Counted from the stretch's first letter, positions 53,685 through 63,868 are shown. The stretch: DNA of 64,000 bases from Albimonas sp963816545 (GCA_963816545.1 CAWFLE010000007.1:1181838-1245837); one strand, 5' to 3'. Numbers and translations: made by a program. Notes: a model not told the origin generated them from the sequence alone.

Positions 53685-54824
53685 TCACTGCAGCAGCCAG
53701 GCCTGGAACTTGGCGTCCAGGTCGTCCCGGTAATCCGCCCACCACTCGTAGTTGTAGAGGAAGGTGTTCTTGGCGTTCTCCGGGTCGGTCGGCATGTGCG
53801 GCGCCATCTCGATGCCCAGCTCGGCATGCTTGCCCACCAGCGGGGCCGAGGACTTCCGCGCCGGGCCGTAGGAGATGTACTTCGCCTGATCCGCCAGCCG
53901 CTGCGTATCCGTGGCGAAGCGCAGGAAGTGCTTCACGCGGTTCAGCCGCTCTTCCGGCAGGCCGGCCGGCACGATCCAGCCGTCGAGGTCGAAGACCTGC
54001 GCGTCCCACAGCATGGCGATGGGCTGGTCCTGCTCCTCGATCGCGGCGAACAGCCGACCGTTATAGGTCGAGCCCATCACCACTTCCTTGTCCGCCAGAA
54101 GCTGCGGCGTCTCGGCGCCCGCGGACCACCAGACCACGTCGTCCTTGATCTCGTTGAGCTTGTCGAAGGCCTTCTGCTGACCTTCGGGGGTCTCCAGGAC
54201 GTCGTAGATCTCGTCCTTCGGAACGCCCGAGCACAGGAGCGCCCACTCCATGTTGTTGATCGGACGCTTCTCCAGGCTGCGCTTGCCGGGGAAGGTCTCG
54301 GTGTCGAACACGTCGCAGATGTCGTCCGGCGTCTTGCCGTTCCAGTCCGCCACGTCGGTGCGATAGCCGAAGGTCGTCGAATAGACGATCTGCGGGATGT
54401 AGCACTGCGACACGATCAGGTCGCCGAAATCCTCGGACGCGGGCGTGCCGTCGTCGCCCTCGGCCAGCATCTCGTCATGGTCGATCTCCATGGCGAGGCC
54501 CTCGTCGCACAGACGGATGGCGTCGGAGGCGACCACGTCCACGAGGTCCCAGGTCACGTTCCCGGCCTCGTCCATGGCGCGCAGCTTGGCCACCGCCTCG
54601 TTGGAGCTCTCGTCCCACACCACCTGCACGCCGGTCGCCTCGGAATAGGGCTCGGCATAGGCCTTCTGCTGGGAGTTCTGGTAGGCGCCCCCCCAGGACA
54701 CGATGGTCATCTGGTCGACGCAGTTCTCGCACTCGGGCAGGTCCGGCGTTTCCTGCGCCCAGGCGGCGCCTCCGGCCGCAAGCGCGGCGACGCCGGCTCC
54801 GGCCATGAGCAGCTTGATGGTCAT
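53685..54824 (-). CDS. ABC transporter substrate-binding protein, PotD/PotF-like
   Basis: A 379-residue periplasmic binding protein. ATG 54824 follows GGGAGAG; a signal peptide of about 23 residues ends in AAWAQ. The mature protein begins with a CxxC (PECENCVDQ) and MTIVSWGGAYQNSQQKAY, typical of the POPT family, and ends AELGIEMAPHMPTDPEN, YNYEWWADYRDDLDAKFQAW. Further cysteines (LCDEG, SQCYIP, DICDVF, LLCSG) suggest disulfides. The substrate may be a polyamine, an opine or a related cation. Confidence 0.92.
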   Translation of the reverse strand: MTIKLLMAGAGVAALAAGGAAWAQETPDLPECENCVDQMTIVSWGGAYQNSQQKAYAEPYSEATGVQVVWDESSNEAVAKLRAMDEAGNVTWDLVDVVASDAIRLCDEGLAMEIDHDEMLAEGDDGTPASEDFGDLIVSQCYIPQIVYSTTFGYRTDVADWNGKTPDDICDVFDTETFPGKRSLEKRPINNMEWALLCSGVPKDEIYDVLETPEGQQKAFDKLNEIKDDVVWWSAGAETPQLLADKEVVMGSTYNGRLFAAIEEQDQPIAMLWDAQVFDLDGWIVPAGLPEERLNRVKHFLRFATDTQRLADQAKYISYGPARKSSAPLVGKHAELGIEMAPHMPTDPENAKNTFLYNYEWWADYRDDLDAKFQAWLLQ

Positions 54825-54919
54825 CAGGGTCTCTCCCGTTGCTTCGCCCGAAAATCCGTCTCCAGGACGCGCGTTTCGGGCTCCTGCGCGCGCCCGCGTC
54901 CCCGCGCTCTCGCCAGCCT

Positions 54920-56008
54920 TCAGGCGGCGTCGAGCGCGCGGCAGTCCTCCGACCGCCAGCAGAGCGTCGCGCGCTCGCCGACCGCCAGGGCGGCGTGGTG
55001 CGAGGCGTTGGGCACCTTCACCACGAATTCCGGGTTCCCGAGCACTTCCATCCGCACGCGGATATGGTCGCCGAGATAGATCAGCTCCCGCACCCGCCCC
55101 TCGACGCAGTTCTCTCCGTCGGGATTGCCCAGCTCCACCCGCTCGGGTCTGAGCGAAAGCTGGGTCTGCGTGCCTTCGGCCCCGCAACTGACCGCAAGTG
55201 CGGCGCCCTGCGTCCCGTCGGCGAAGCGGACCTTGACGTATTCGCCCTGCCGCTCGCCCACGGTGGCGAGGATCGTGTTGTTCTCGCCGATGAACTGCGC
55301 GACGAAGCTGTTCTCCGGCCGCTCATAGAGCGTGGCCGGGTCCGCGAGCTGCTGGATCTTGCCGTCGTTGAACACCGCGATGCGGTCCGACATGGTCAGC
55401 GCCTCGGACTGGTCATGGGTGACGTAGACCACCGTGACCCCGAGATTGTCATGGATGTGCTTGATCTCGAACTGCATCTGCTCGCGCAGCTGCTTGTCGA
55501 GCGCGCCCAGCGGCTCGTCCATCAGCACCAGCTCAGGGTCGAACACCAGCGCGCGGGCCACGGCCACGCGCTGCTGCTGGCCGCCCGAAAGCTGCGCCGG
55601 CCTGCGCCCGCCGAACTCCCCCATCTGCACCATGCCCAGCGCGCGATCGACCTTCTTCTCGATCTCGGCGCGGCCCATCTTCCGCACCTGCAGCGGAAAG
55701 GCGAGGTTCTCCGCCACCGTCATGTGCGGGAACAGGGCGTAATTCTGGAACACCATCCCAATTCCGCGCTTGTGCGGCGGGACCGAGTTGATGGGCTTGC
55801 CCCCCAGCCGGATGTCCCCGTGCGTCGCGGTCTCGAAGCCCGCAAGCATCATCAGGCAAGTCGTTTTGCCGGAGCCGGAGGGGCCGAGCATCGTCAGGAA
55901 CTCGCCCTTCCCGATGCCCAGGTTCAGGTCTTTGACGACGAGGCTCTCGCCGTCATAGCTCTTCTGAACGCGATCGAATTCGACGAAAGCGTCGTTCGTG
56001 TCGGTCAT
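54920..56008 (-). CDS. ABC transporter ATP-binding protein, PotA/PotG-like
   Basis: A 362-residue ATPase. Walker A GPSGSGKTTCLMM, Q-loop VFQNYALFPHMTV, signature LSGGQQQRVAVARAL, Walker B ELVLMDEPLGALD and H-loop VTHDQSEAL are complete. A C-terminal TOBE domain (LSLRPERVELG, ELIYLGDHIRVRM) follows. ATG 56008 is chosen with GGGAAGG upstream. It is the first gene of the operon ATPase, binding protein, two permeases and NAGPA-like protein. Confidence 0.95.
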   Translation of the reverse strand: MTDTNDAFVEFDRVQKSYDGESLVVKDLNLGIGKGEFLTMLGPSGSGKTTCLMMLAGFETATHGDIRLGGKPINSVPPHKRGIGMVFQNYALFPHMTVAENLAFPLQVRKMGRAEIEKKVDRALGMVQMGEFGGRRPAQLSGGQQQRVAVARALVFDPELVLMDEPLGALDKQLREQMQFEIKHIHDNLGVTVVYVTHDQSEALTMSDRIAVFNDGKIQQLADPATLYERPENSFVAQFIGENNTILATVGERQGEYVKVRFADGTQGAALAVSCGAEGTQTQLSLRPERVELGNPDGENCVEGRVRELIYLGDHIRVRMEVLGNPEFVVKVPNASHHAALAVGERATLCWRSEDCRALDAA

Positions 56009-56251
56009 GCGCCTTCCCTGTCTTGGCGGCGGAGCCTCTGCCGGGCCCTCTCCGTCTGAACAAGTTTGGCACGTTCGTGCGCCTGCGCACAACCCCGGAA
56101 GGCCTTTTCGGTGGGCGCCCGCCCGATTTCCGCCGCCGCGCCGCCCAATTTTCGTTCATCTCCGCGCCGAACCGCCGCAAGCCGCTCGCCGGCGTTGACC
56201 CGCCCGGCAAACCCTCCAAATCTGCGCCCCGGCGCCGCGCGGGAGTTGGCC

Positions 56252-57154
56252 ATGGATCGGTTGAACGAGATGGAGGCCTTCGTCCGCGTGGTGGACCTCG
56301 GAGGCTTCACCGATGCCGCCCGCAAGATGGGCCTGTCGAAGTCCGCCATCTCCAAGCACGTCGCCTCGCTGGAGGAACGGCTCGGCGCGCGGCTCCTGAA
56401 CCGCACCACCCGCCGCGTCTCCCCCACCGAGATCGGCCTCGCCTACTACGACCGCGCCATCCGCGTGCTGGCCGAGGCCGGAGAGGCCGACGCCATGGTC
56501 TCCTCCATGCAGGACAACCCGCGGGGGGAGCTGCGCATCTCCGCCCCCTTCTCCTTCGGCATCCGCGCCCTCGCCCCCGCGGTGTCGGACTTCCTCAACC
56601 GCTACCCCGAGATCACCGTCCACATGGTCCTGGACGACCGGCGGGTGGAGCTGGTGGCCGAGGGCTTCGACCTCGCCATCCGCATCGGCGATCTGCCGGA
56701 TTCCAGCCTCCGCGCCCGCAGGCTGGCGGACGTGAACGTCCACATCGTCGCCTCCCCCGCCTATCTCGCGAAGCATGGCGAGCCGAAGACGGTGCAGGAC
56801 CTCTCGGACCACAACCTCCTGCACTATTCCAACCTGTCCTCGGGCAACTACTGGCGCCTCCCCGGCCCCGGAGGGCAGGAGCGTCAGGTCCGCGCCGTCG
56901 GCCGCCTCACGGTCAACAACGGCGACGCGCTCCGCCAGGCCGCCGCCGACGGCCTCGGCATCGCCATGCTGCCCGACTTCATCGTCGGAGACCTGATCGA
57001 GACCGGCGCCCTGACCGAGATCCTGACGGACCACCGCCGCGCCCCCCTCGGCGTCTTCGCCGTCTACCCCGAGGGGCGCTACCCCCAGCCCAAGCTCCGC
57101 GCCTTCATCGACCACATGGTCGAGGCGCTGAAGGCCTCCTGCCCCGCCGCCTGA
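56252..57154 (+). CDS. LysR-family transcriptional regulator
   Basis: A 300-residue LTTR. The winged helix reads MDRLNEMEAFVRVVDLGGFT, ARKMGLSKSAISKHVASLEE and RLLNRTTRRVSPTEIG. The C-terminal effector domain has the AaeR/DsdC-like pattern LRISAPFSFGIRALAP and GEFDLAIRIG-type sequence (EGFDLAIRIGDLPDSSL). It is divergent from the ABC operon (243-bp gap) and convergent with the SDR gene, so the transporter is a likely target, with the SDR less so. Confidence 0.92.
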   Translation: MDRLNEMEAFVRVVDLGGFTDAARKMGLSKSAISKHVASLEERLGARLLNRTTRRVSPTEIGLAYYDRAIRVLAEAGEADAMVSSMQDNPRGELRISAPFSFGIRALAPAVSDFLNRYPEITVHMVLDDRRVELVAEGFDLAIRIGDLPDSSLRARRLADVNVHIVASPAYLAKHGEPKTVQDLSDHNLLHYSNLSSGNYWRLPGPGGQERQVRAVGRLTVNNGDALRQAAADGLGIAMLPDFIVGDLIETGALTEILTDHRRAPLGVFAVYPEGRYPQPKLRAFIDHMVEALKASCPAA

Positions 57155-57157
57155 CCC

Positions 57158-57892
57158 TCAGACGTGCTGCCCGCCGTTGATCTCGATCTCCACGCCGGTG
57201 ACGTAGCTGCTCTCGGAGGTGCAGAGGTAGTAGATCGTGCGCGCCACCTCCTCGGGCTTGCCGAGCCGCCGCATCGGGATCCCCTCCACGATCTTGTCGG
57301 TCCCCGGGCTCAGGATCGCCGTCTCGATCTCGCCGGGCGCGATGGCGTTGACCCTGACCCCCAGCGGCCCGAAATCATGCGCCATCTCCCGCGTCAGCCC
57401 CGCCAGCGCCGCCTTGGAGGTTCCGTAGGCCGCCCCCGCGAACGGATGCACCCGCGCCCCCGCGATGGAGGTCACGTTCACGATCGCCCCCTGCGCCGCC
57501 GCAAGCTCCACCCGCAGCCCCCGCGCCAGCACCACCGGGGCGAAGAAGTTGACGTGGAACACCTTGCCCCAGGTCCGCAGGTCGGTGCTCAGCGTGTTCA
57601 GCCGCTCCCCCTCCGGCCCCTTGGGAGAGATCCCGGCGTTGTTCACCAGCGCCTCCAGCCGCCCGCCCGTCAACCGGCTCCGGATCTCCTCCACCGCGTC
57701 CATGGTCGACTGCGGGTCCGAGAGGTCGACCTGGATATGATCCTCCGGCCCCGCCTCCCACGGGCAGTCCTCCGGGAACGGATGGCGGGAGCAGGTGATG
57801 ACCCGCCACCCCGCCGAGGCGAAGCGCTTGACGGTCGCATGGCCGATCCCGCGCGAGGCGCCGGTCAGCAGCAGGGTCTTGCGGTCGGGCAT
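57158..57892 (-). CDS. SDR-family NAD(P)-dependent oxidoreductase
   Basis: A 244-residue classical short-chain dehydrogenase. The cofactor loop is LLLTGASRGIGHATV, VNNAGISPKG follows, the catalytic serine is in VNVTSIAG, and the Tyr-Lys pair is in AYGTSKAALAGL. VRVNAIAPGEIET precedes the substrate loop and VTGVEIEINGGQHV is the usual C-terminus. It converges on the LysR gene with three bases between stops. The substrate is unknown; an oxoacyl-reductase-like fold does not by itself mean lipid metabolism. Confidence 0.92.
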   Translation of the reverse strand: MPDRKTLLLTGASRGIGHATVKRFASAGWRVITCSRHPFPEDCPWEAGPEDHIQVDLSDPQSTMDAVEEIRSRLTGGRLEALVNNAGISPKGPEGERLNTLSTDLRTWGKVFHVNFFAPVVLARGLRVELAAAQGAIVNVTSIAGARVHPFAGAAYGTSKAALAGLTREMAHDFGPLGVRVNAIAPGEIETAILSPGTDKIVEGIPMRRLGKPEEVARTIYYLCTSESSYVTGVEIEINGGQHV

Positions 57893-58267
57893 CTGTGCTC
57901 CTTCGGGGAACGAGTCGCCCCCGCGCGGATTCCGCAGCGCAGCGCGCGCGGATGCAAGCCCTGTGGGGGGCGCTCCTTACGGCTCGTTATGGCGGGCACG
58001 GCATGGAAAGCGGAGCGAAGAAGATGGCGGTGCGCCGTCAGAAGCTGTCGTCCTTCGCCCTTCAGTTCAGAGAAGAGAAGGATTGATCGAACGCGTAGTT
58101 CCCCGGGCCCGAGAGGGGTGGATGGCACTCGTCCGCTCGTGTTGAGGGCTCGAACAGCATAGCCCTCGCTCGTTGCGGTGCTCTCACTGTATTCGCAGAA
58201 CCCACTGCCACGTGCGGCCGAAGTTCAGATTGGCGCCCACCTTAGGCCGTTCCTGTCGCCTTTGTCC
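57893..58267. other. intergenic region of lower GC, no gene supported
   Basis: 375 bp upstream of the SDR gene and downstream of pdxH. The right part (about 58000-58260) is visibly less GC-rich than the flanks. A short plus-strand frame (57895-58086) ends LQFREEKD but lacks a good ribosome site and matches nothing I know. It may be foreign or relict DNA. Confidence 0.4.
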
Positions 58268-58927
58268 TCACGGGTTCAGCCGCCGCACCTCCCACGCCCG
58301 GCTCTCATGGCTCTCCCGCGTCCACCGGAAGCGGTCGTGCAGCCGATGCGCCCCGTCGGCCCAGAACTCCATCTCCGTCGGCTTCACCCGGAACCCGCCC
58401 CAGAAGGGCGGCCTCGGCGGGTTCAGCGGATGGCGCGCGGCGACCTTCGCCACCTCCGCCATCAGGTGCTGGCGCGAACTCAGAGGCTGCGACTGCTCCG
58501 ACGCCCACGCCCCCAGCCGGCTCTGCAACCCGCGGGAAGCGTAGTAGGCGTCCGCCTTCGGCCCCTCCTCCTTCTCGATGACGCCGCGCACCCGCACCTG
58601 CCGGCGCAGGCTCTTCCAGTGCAGCAGCAGCGCGGCCTTGCCGGTCGCCTCCAGCTCCCGCCCCTTGGCCGAGCCGTAATTGGTGTAGAACACGAAGGCC
58701 CCGCCGCCGTCGGCCGCAGGCTCGATCGCCTTGAGCAGCACCATGCGCGCATTTGGCATCCCGTCGGCGTCCACGGTCGCGAGCGTCATGGCGCTCGGGT
58801 CGTTGATCTCGGAGGCCGTCGCCTCCTCCAGCCAGGCGGAGGCGAGCGCGAACGGGTCGTCGCCCGCGAACTTGCCGGTGCGGGTCTCGCTCTCCTCGAT
58901 GCGGAAGACGGCTTCGGCGGCGGTCAT
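58268..58927 (-). CDS. pdxH: pyridoxamine 5'-phosphate oxidase
   Basis: A 219-residue FMN enzyme of the last step of PLP synthesis. ATG 58927 follows AGGAGGAG. Motifs are MTLATVDADGMPNARMVLLK, FYTNYGSAKGRELEATGKAA, LHWKSLRRQVRVRG with the FMN and substrate contacts, QSRLGAWASEQSQPL, and the C-terminal FRVKPTEMEFW and HDRFRW. The end is VRRLNP. It is divergent from fabI. Confidence 0.95.
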   Translation of the reverse strand: MTAAEAVFRIEESETRTGKFAGDDPFALASAWLEEATASEINDPSAMTLATVDADGMPNARMVLLKAIEPAADGGGAFVFYTNYGSAKGRELEATGKAALLLHWKSLRRQVRVRGVIEKEEGPKADAYYASRGLQSRLGAWASEQSQPLSSRQHLMAEVAKVAARHPLNPPRPPFWGGFRVKPTEMEFWADGAHRLHDRFRWTRESHESRAWEVRRLNP

Positions 58928-59018
58928 GGCGGGGGCTCCTCCTGCGGCGGACGTCCCGCTACGTTGCGCCCGGGCCACGCCGGGTCAAGAAGCCTCGCCG
59001 TCGATACAACCTGTGGTT

Positions 59019-59038
59019 GCTTTTCGCATGCGAAAAGC
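59019..59038. promoter_or_regulatory. 20-bp perfect palindrome between pdxH and fabI
   Basis: GCTTTTCGCATGCGAAAAGC is a perfect 20-bp inverted repeat, 92 bp upstream of pdxH and 118 bp upstream of fabI. It shares the TTTCG/CGAAA arms of the palindromes at 5230-5307 and 30893. Its place in a divergent promoter region fits an operator for a dimeric regulator. Confidence 0.6.
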
Positions 59039-59155
59039 CGCCGCCGCCGGTTCCGGGCCGGAAACCGCGCCCGCCGCGGCGGAGGCGGTCCGCTTGATGC
59101 GGGGACGCTTTTCGCTTAGGCCATGCGCCGAACCAAACGGGCGGGAGAGCACCTC

Positions 59156-59983
59156 ATGGGCGGTCTGATGCAGGGCAAGCGCGGCCTGATCATGGGGGTC
59201 GCGAACGAGAAGTCGCTCGCCTGGGGCATCGCGAAGGCCTGCGCCGACCAGGGCGCCGAGCTGGGCTTCACCTTCCAGGGGGAGGCCCTCGCCCGCCGGG
59301 TCCGTCCGCTGGCCGAGAGCGTCGGCTCCTCCATGGTCCTGCCCTGCGACGTGGCGGACCCCGCCTCAATCGACGCCACCTTCGCCGAGGTGGAGAAGGC
59401 GTGGGGCAAGCTCGACTTCCTGGTCCACGCCATCGGCTTCTCCGACAAGTCGGAGCTGCGGGGGCGCTACGTGGACACCTCGGCGGACAATTTCCGCGTG
59501 ACCATGGACATCTCGGTCTATTCCTTCACCGCCGTCGCCCAGCGGGCCGAGAAGATGATGCCGGACGGAGGCTCTCTTCTCACGCTCACCTACTACGGCG
59601 CCGAGCGGGTCATGCCCCATTACAACGTCATGGGCGTCGCCAAGGCGGCGCTGGAGGCGTCGGTCCGCTACATGGCCATGGATCTCGGGCCCAGGAACAT
59701 CCGGGTGAACGCGATCTCGGCCGGGCCGATCAAGACGCTGGCCGCCTCCGGCATCGGGGATTTCCGCTACATCCTGAAATGGAACGAGCTGAACTCGCCC
59801 CTGCGCCGCAACGTCACCATCGAGGATGTGGGCAAATCCGGCATGTACCTGCTCTCGGACCTCGGCTCCGGCGTGACCGGCGAGACGCACCATGTGGACG
59901 CGGGCTACCACGTCGTCGGCATGAAGGCCGAGGACGCGCCGGACATCGACGTGACGCAGGGGCGCAAGCCGCCTGAGGCTTGA
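59156..59983 (+). CDS. fabI: enoyl-[acyl-carrier-protein] reductase (NADH)
   Basis: A 275-residue FabI. ATG 59156 (MGGLMQGKRGLIMGVANEKS) follows GGGAGAG; the in-frame extension to 59123 is not conserved. The cofactor motif is GVANEKSLAWGIAKA, and the catalytic Tyr-x6-Lys is in MPHYNVMGVAKAAL. VNAISAGPIKTLAASGI and HHVDAGYHVVGM complete the family pattern. It reduces trans-2-enoyl-ACP in fatty-acid synthesis and is the triclosan target. Confidence 0.96.
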   Translation: MGGLMQGKRGLIMGVANEKSLAWGIAKACADQGAELGFTFQGEALARRVRPLAESVGSSMVLPCDVADPASIDATFAEVEKAWGKLDFLVHAIGFSDKSELRGRYVDTSADNFRVTMDISVYSFTAVAQRAEKMMPDGGSLLTLTYYGAERVMPHYNVMGVAKAALEASVRYMAMDLGPRNIRVNAISAGPIKTLAASGIGDFRYILKWNELNSPLRRNVTIEDVGKSGMYLLSDLGSGVTGETHHVDAGYHVVGMKAEDAPDIDVTQGRKPPEA

Positions 59984-60066
59984 GCCCTCCCCCCGCCATG
60001 ACCAGATGAGACTGAAGCGCCGCCTCCCGACGGCGACGCATTCCGAGCCGTAGGACGCGAGCCCTG

Positions 60067-60106
60067 AGCGCCTGCCGATCACGCGACCAGCAGGCGCTTG
60101 TTCTTT
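60067..60106 (+). terminator. probable terminator downstream of fabI
   Basis: A perfect nine-pair inverted repeat AGCGCCTGC (60067-60075) and GCAGGCGCT (60090-60098) with a 14-base loop, followed by TGTTCTTT. The long loop weakens the call. Confidence 0.55.
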
Positions 60107-60249
60107 CCGGGCCAATTTGGAAGCGGGAGGCGATTTCAAGCGCCGTCTGCTGCGGATGGGGGCCTGGCGCAGACCAACCCCGACAGCAAGCCGCCGCTGC
60201 AAATGAAGCCATCGCCACCGGCCGTGGCCGCTGCAGGCTCGGCTCGCCG

Positions 60250-60960
60250 GGGTAAAAAGAGCTGGAGCGCGTCTCCGCCGCATGGGAGCGCGCGGACGAT
60301 CCCCATGCGTGGACCGACGGGCGCGTCCTGATCTGCCGGAACGAGCTCAGGGGCGGAGAGTGCGGCGTGCAGTGTCTCCTGCTCTCGAACGAGCATTTCG
60401 AGGAAGAGAGACAGCGGCTCCTGACGCGGAACGGGCTGCTCGTCGGCCCCTGCTGCGGCGCCTGCGGCAAGGCCTATCTCGACGCACCGGACGAGTTCGC
60501 CTTCGATGGCGCAAACGGTCGGATGAAGAGCGCCAGCGATACGGTGGCCACGAAGCCGCGGGGCGTTCGCCTGATCCACACGCCGTGCCGCAGCAAGAAG
60601 GGCGCCCGGTTCACCGCCTCGCAGGACCACGTGCGGCAGGCGGCCCGCGAGACAACCTCCAGATCCTGGCGCAGATCGTGAACGGCAGGGATCGACGACA
60701 TCCGACGGCTCAGGGCGAATCCGAGGTCGGCGTCCAGCGCATTTACGACCGGATCTTCCGGTTGGAGAAAGACCCGCCTCGCCTGCGAGAATGCCCAGCT
60801 GACGGCCGTGGCGGAAGCGGCTCGCGAGCGAAGGCCGGTTCAGGCACGCCCGCATCGCGGATGACGACATCGTGCTGGGCGTGAACCGGAAGATCACCGC
60901 CGACCGGCGGATCACGGCGCTCACCTGCCCGGCCAGCGCGGACTTCCGGTCGGAACTCTG
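60250..60960 (+). pseudogene. decayed zinc-ribbon/HTH protein, transposase-like
   Basis: Collinear protein segments appear on the plus strand in changing frames. ELERVSAAWERADDPHAW, GRVLICRNELRGGECGVQCL, GPCCGACGKAYLDAPDEF and PRGVRLIHTPCRSKKG share one frame to about 60650. DNLQILAQIVNGRD, IDDIRRLRANPE, VGVQRIYDRIFRLEK, then HARIADDDIVLGVNRKITAD follow after at least four frame changes. The order of cysteine cluster, helix-turn-helix and DDIVLGVN-type strand resembles DDE-transposase-like proteins, but only the N-terminal half remains. The surrounding 60000-61110 holds nothing else. Confidence 0.5.
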
Positions 60961-61143
60961 CGCCGTGGGAGGCGCTGGAGGGGCGTGGGCGGTCCAGACC
61001 ATCGGGGCGGCGGTCTGACATGATCGGCAGGGGAAGCCCCTTCCCTGTCCGAGCCCCAGACGGCCTCCCCGAGCGAGGGTCGGGGCGGGCGCGGACCCGG
61101 GCGGCGCGTCGGCTTGACCTCGGCTGACACATCGCGCCACACC

Positions 61144-61899
<756 letters not shown>

Positions 61900-62042
61900 C
61901 GCGGCCTGGCGGGAGCCGGCGCCAGCTATCCTTTGAGATAGGTCGGCCTGACTGTTCCGACGCATGCGCGGATCGACAGTCCAATTATGCCGATCCCCTG
62001 CAAACCTATTCTGGCTGCAACGATCATCCGGGAGCCCGAACG

Positions 62043-62555
62043 GTGCAGCACCAGACCCTCATCCCATACCCCGAAAGGGCGGTGGCCGTCCGCTTGCTGG
62101 CGGACGCGGAGGCCTCGCTCGACGGCGACCTGCGCCGGGCCCGCCTTTGCCTGAGGCAGCTCGCGACCCTGATCAACGAGCCCGGGGCCGGCGTTGGTGC
62201 GGAGACGGGGACGCAGGCGATGGTCCGTGGCGGGCTTGCGCCGTGGCAGGCGCGGCGCGTGACGGCCCATGTGGATGCGAACCCGGGCTCGACCATCACG
62301 GTCTCGGACCTCGCGGGGGTGACGCGGCTCAGCAACGGGCATTTCTGCCGGGCCTTCAAGGCGATGACGGGCCGGACGCCGCATGCGTTCATCGTCCAGC
62401 GCCGGATCGAGCACGCGAAGACGCTCATGCTGACCACCTCCGAGACGCTGAGCCAGGTGGCGGCCATGTGCGGGATGACCGACCAGGCGCACCTGACGCG
62501 ACTGTTCCGCCGCCATCTCGGCACGACGCCGCTGGCCTGGCGGCAGACGGGTTGA
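62043..62555 (+). CDS. AraC-family transcriptional regulator, short
   Basis: A 170-residue regulator. GTG 62043 with GGGAG nine bases upstream is the best start. A short N-terminal helical region (AVRLLADAEASLDGDLRRAR) replaces the usual sensor domain. The AraC DNA-binding domain has WQARRVTAHVDANPGSTITV, then ARFAV-type sequence LSNGHFCRAFKAMTGRTPHA and SETLSQVAAMCGMTDQAHLT. It lies between the response regulator and the kinase, suggesting a link to that signalling set. Lack of a sensor domain points to control by abundance. Confidence 0.85.
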   Translation: MQHQTLIPYPERAVAVRLLADAEASLDGDLRRARLCLRQLATLINEPGAGVGAETGTQAMVRGGLAPWQARRVTAHVDANPGSTITVSDLAGVTRLSNGHFCRAFKAMTGRTPHAFIVQRRIEHAKTLMLTTSETLSQVAAMCGMTDQAHLTRLFRRHLGTTPLAWRQTG

Positions 62556-62561
62556 GGCGGT

Positions 62562-63868
62562 CTATGTCGCGGCGGGGAGCGCGCAGTGGAAGGCCGCCCC
62601 GCCCTGGGCCCGATCCTCGCACCAGATGCGGCCGCCATGGGTCTCGATGACGGTTCGGCAGAACATCAGCCCGACGCCCATGCCGTCGGGCCTGGTGGTG
62701 AAGAAGGCGGTGAACAGATGCTCGCGCCCCTCCGGCGGAAGGCCGACGCCGGTGTCGCGGATGGCGATGGCCACGATGGCGCCGTCGCGGGCCGAGGAGA
62801 TCGACAGCAGGCGCCGGCGTCCGGTCACGCCTTCCATCGCCTCGATGCCGTTGCGCACGAGGTTCACCAGGACGAGCTGGAGCGGGTCGATCAGGACCGG
62901 GGGCAGGTCCTGCGCCAGGTCATCCTGCATCTCCACGCGTTCCGCCGCGGCCTCGGCCCGGCTGCGCGCGATCACCTCGCGCAGGGCGGCGTTGACGTCG
63001 ACCTCCACGCGGGCGGCGTTGCTGGAGCGGAAGGCGTCGCGGATCACCTCGACCACCCGGCCGGCCCTTTCGCCGACGGAGGCTATGCGTTCGAGGGCCG
63101 CCTCCACCTCGCGGAGGTCGGGCGGGTTGCGGCGGAGCCAGCTCAGGCCGGCGGCGGCCCTGAGTTCCACGCCCGAGAGGGGCTGGCGAAGCTCATGCGC
63201 AAGCGTGGCGGAAATCGCCTCGATCACGGTCAGGCGGCTTTCGCGGGTGCGACGCTCTGCGAACACCGCGCGGGCGTGGCGGGCGTAGAGGGCGATGGCG
63301 CCGAACAGAAGCACCACCAGCACCGCCCCTGCGGCGAAGAGGCCGTAGAGGCGTCCGGCCCACCAACCCAGGGTCAGGCGCGTGCCGCCGGAGAGCCACG
63401 CAAGCAGCACGATCTCGATCACCAGCGAGATCAGCGCGACGATCAGCCAGAGGTCGAGCAGCGAGCCGAAACGCCGCAGCAGGACCGCGATGGCGACGAG
63501 GCAGATCGCGAGGGCGACGGGGGCACCACGTCCCAAAGCGGAGCGACCTCGGTCGCGTCGTGCATGAATGGCGGCAGGGGAGCATCGGTGGCGAGGACGA
63601 TCATCAGCCTGGCGAAGAGGTGGCCGGCGGCCAGGTCGAGCACCGGGCGCGAGGAATCCACCGCTTGGAGGCCGGTCAGCAGCACGGCGGTCAGCACCTG
63701 GCACAGCATCACCGCCACGAAGTATGCCGGCACCAGCGGAGCGGTGTTCGGGAGGCGGACGCCGGCGAAGGGGGCCGTCGCCGCGAGCGCCGCCAGCATC
63801 AGCGCAACGAGGGCGCCGGCGAGGGCGGAGTCGGCCCTGCCCGGCCGCGCGGTCGAGATCAGCAGCAA
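62562..63868 (-). CDS. MASE4-domain sensor histidine kinase (one frameshift; 5' end may lie outside window)
   Basis: An inner-membrane kinase of about 435 residues. The MASE4-like N-terminus (LLLISTARPGRADSAL, then several spans) begins at TTG 63868, but the frame is open to the right edge, so the start may be further out. The frame changes in the G run at 63519-63523 (a missing C on the coding strand), joining WDVVPP to ALAICLVAIAVLLRRFGS. The catalytic part has the phospho-acceptor box ATLAHELRQPLSGVELRA, N box LVNLVRNGIEAME, RDTGVGLPPEG and GMGVGLMFCRTVIETHGG. It is FixL/ThyX-neighbour-type HPK4-like and probably signals to the 61144 response regulator. Confidence 0.85.

Noticed and set aside
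57895..58086. 63-residue plus-strand frame in the SDR-pdxH gap
   Set aside because: No convincing ribosome site and no recognisable motif; kept only as part of the lower-GC intergenic note.
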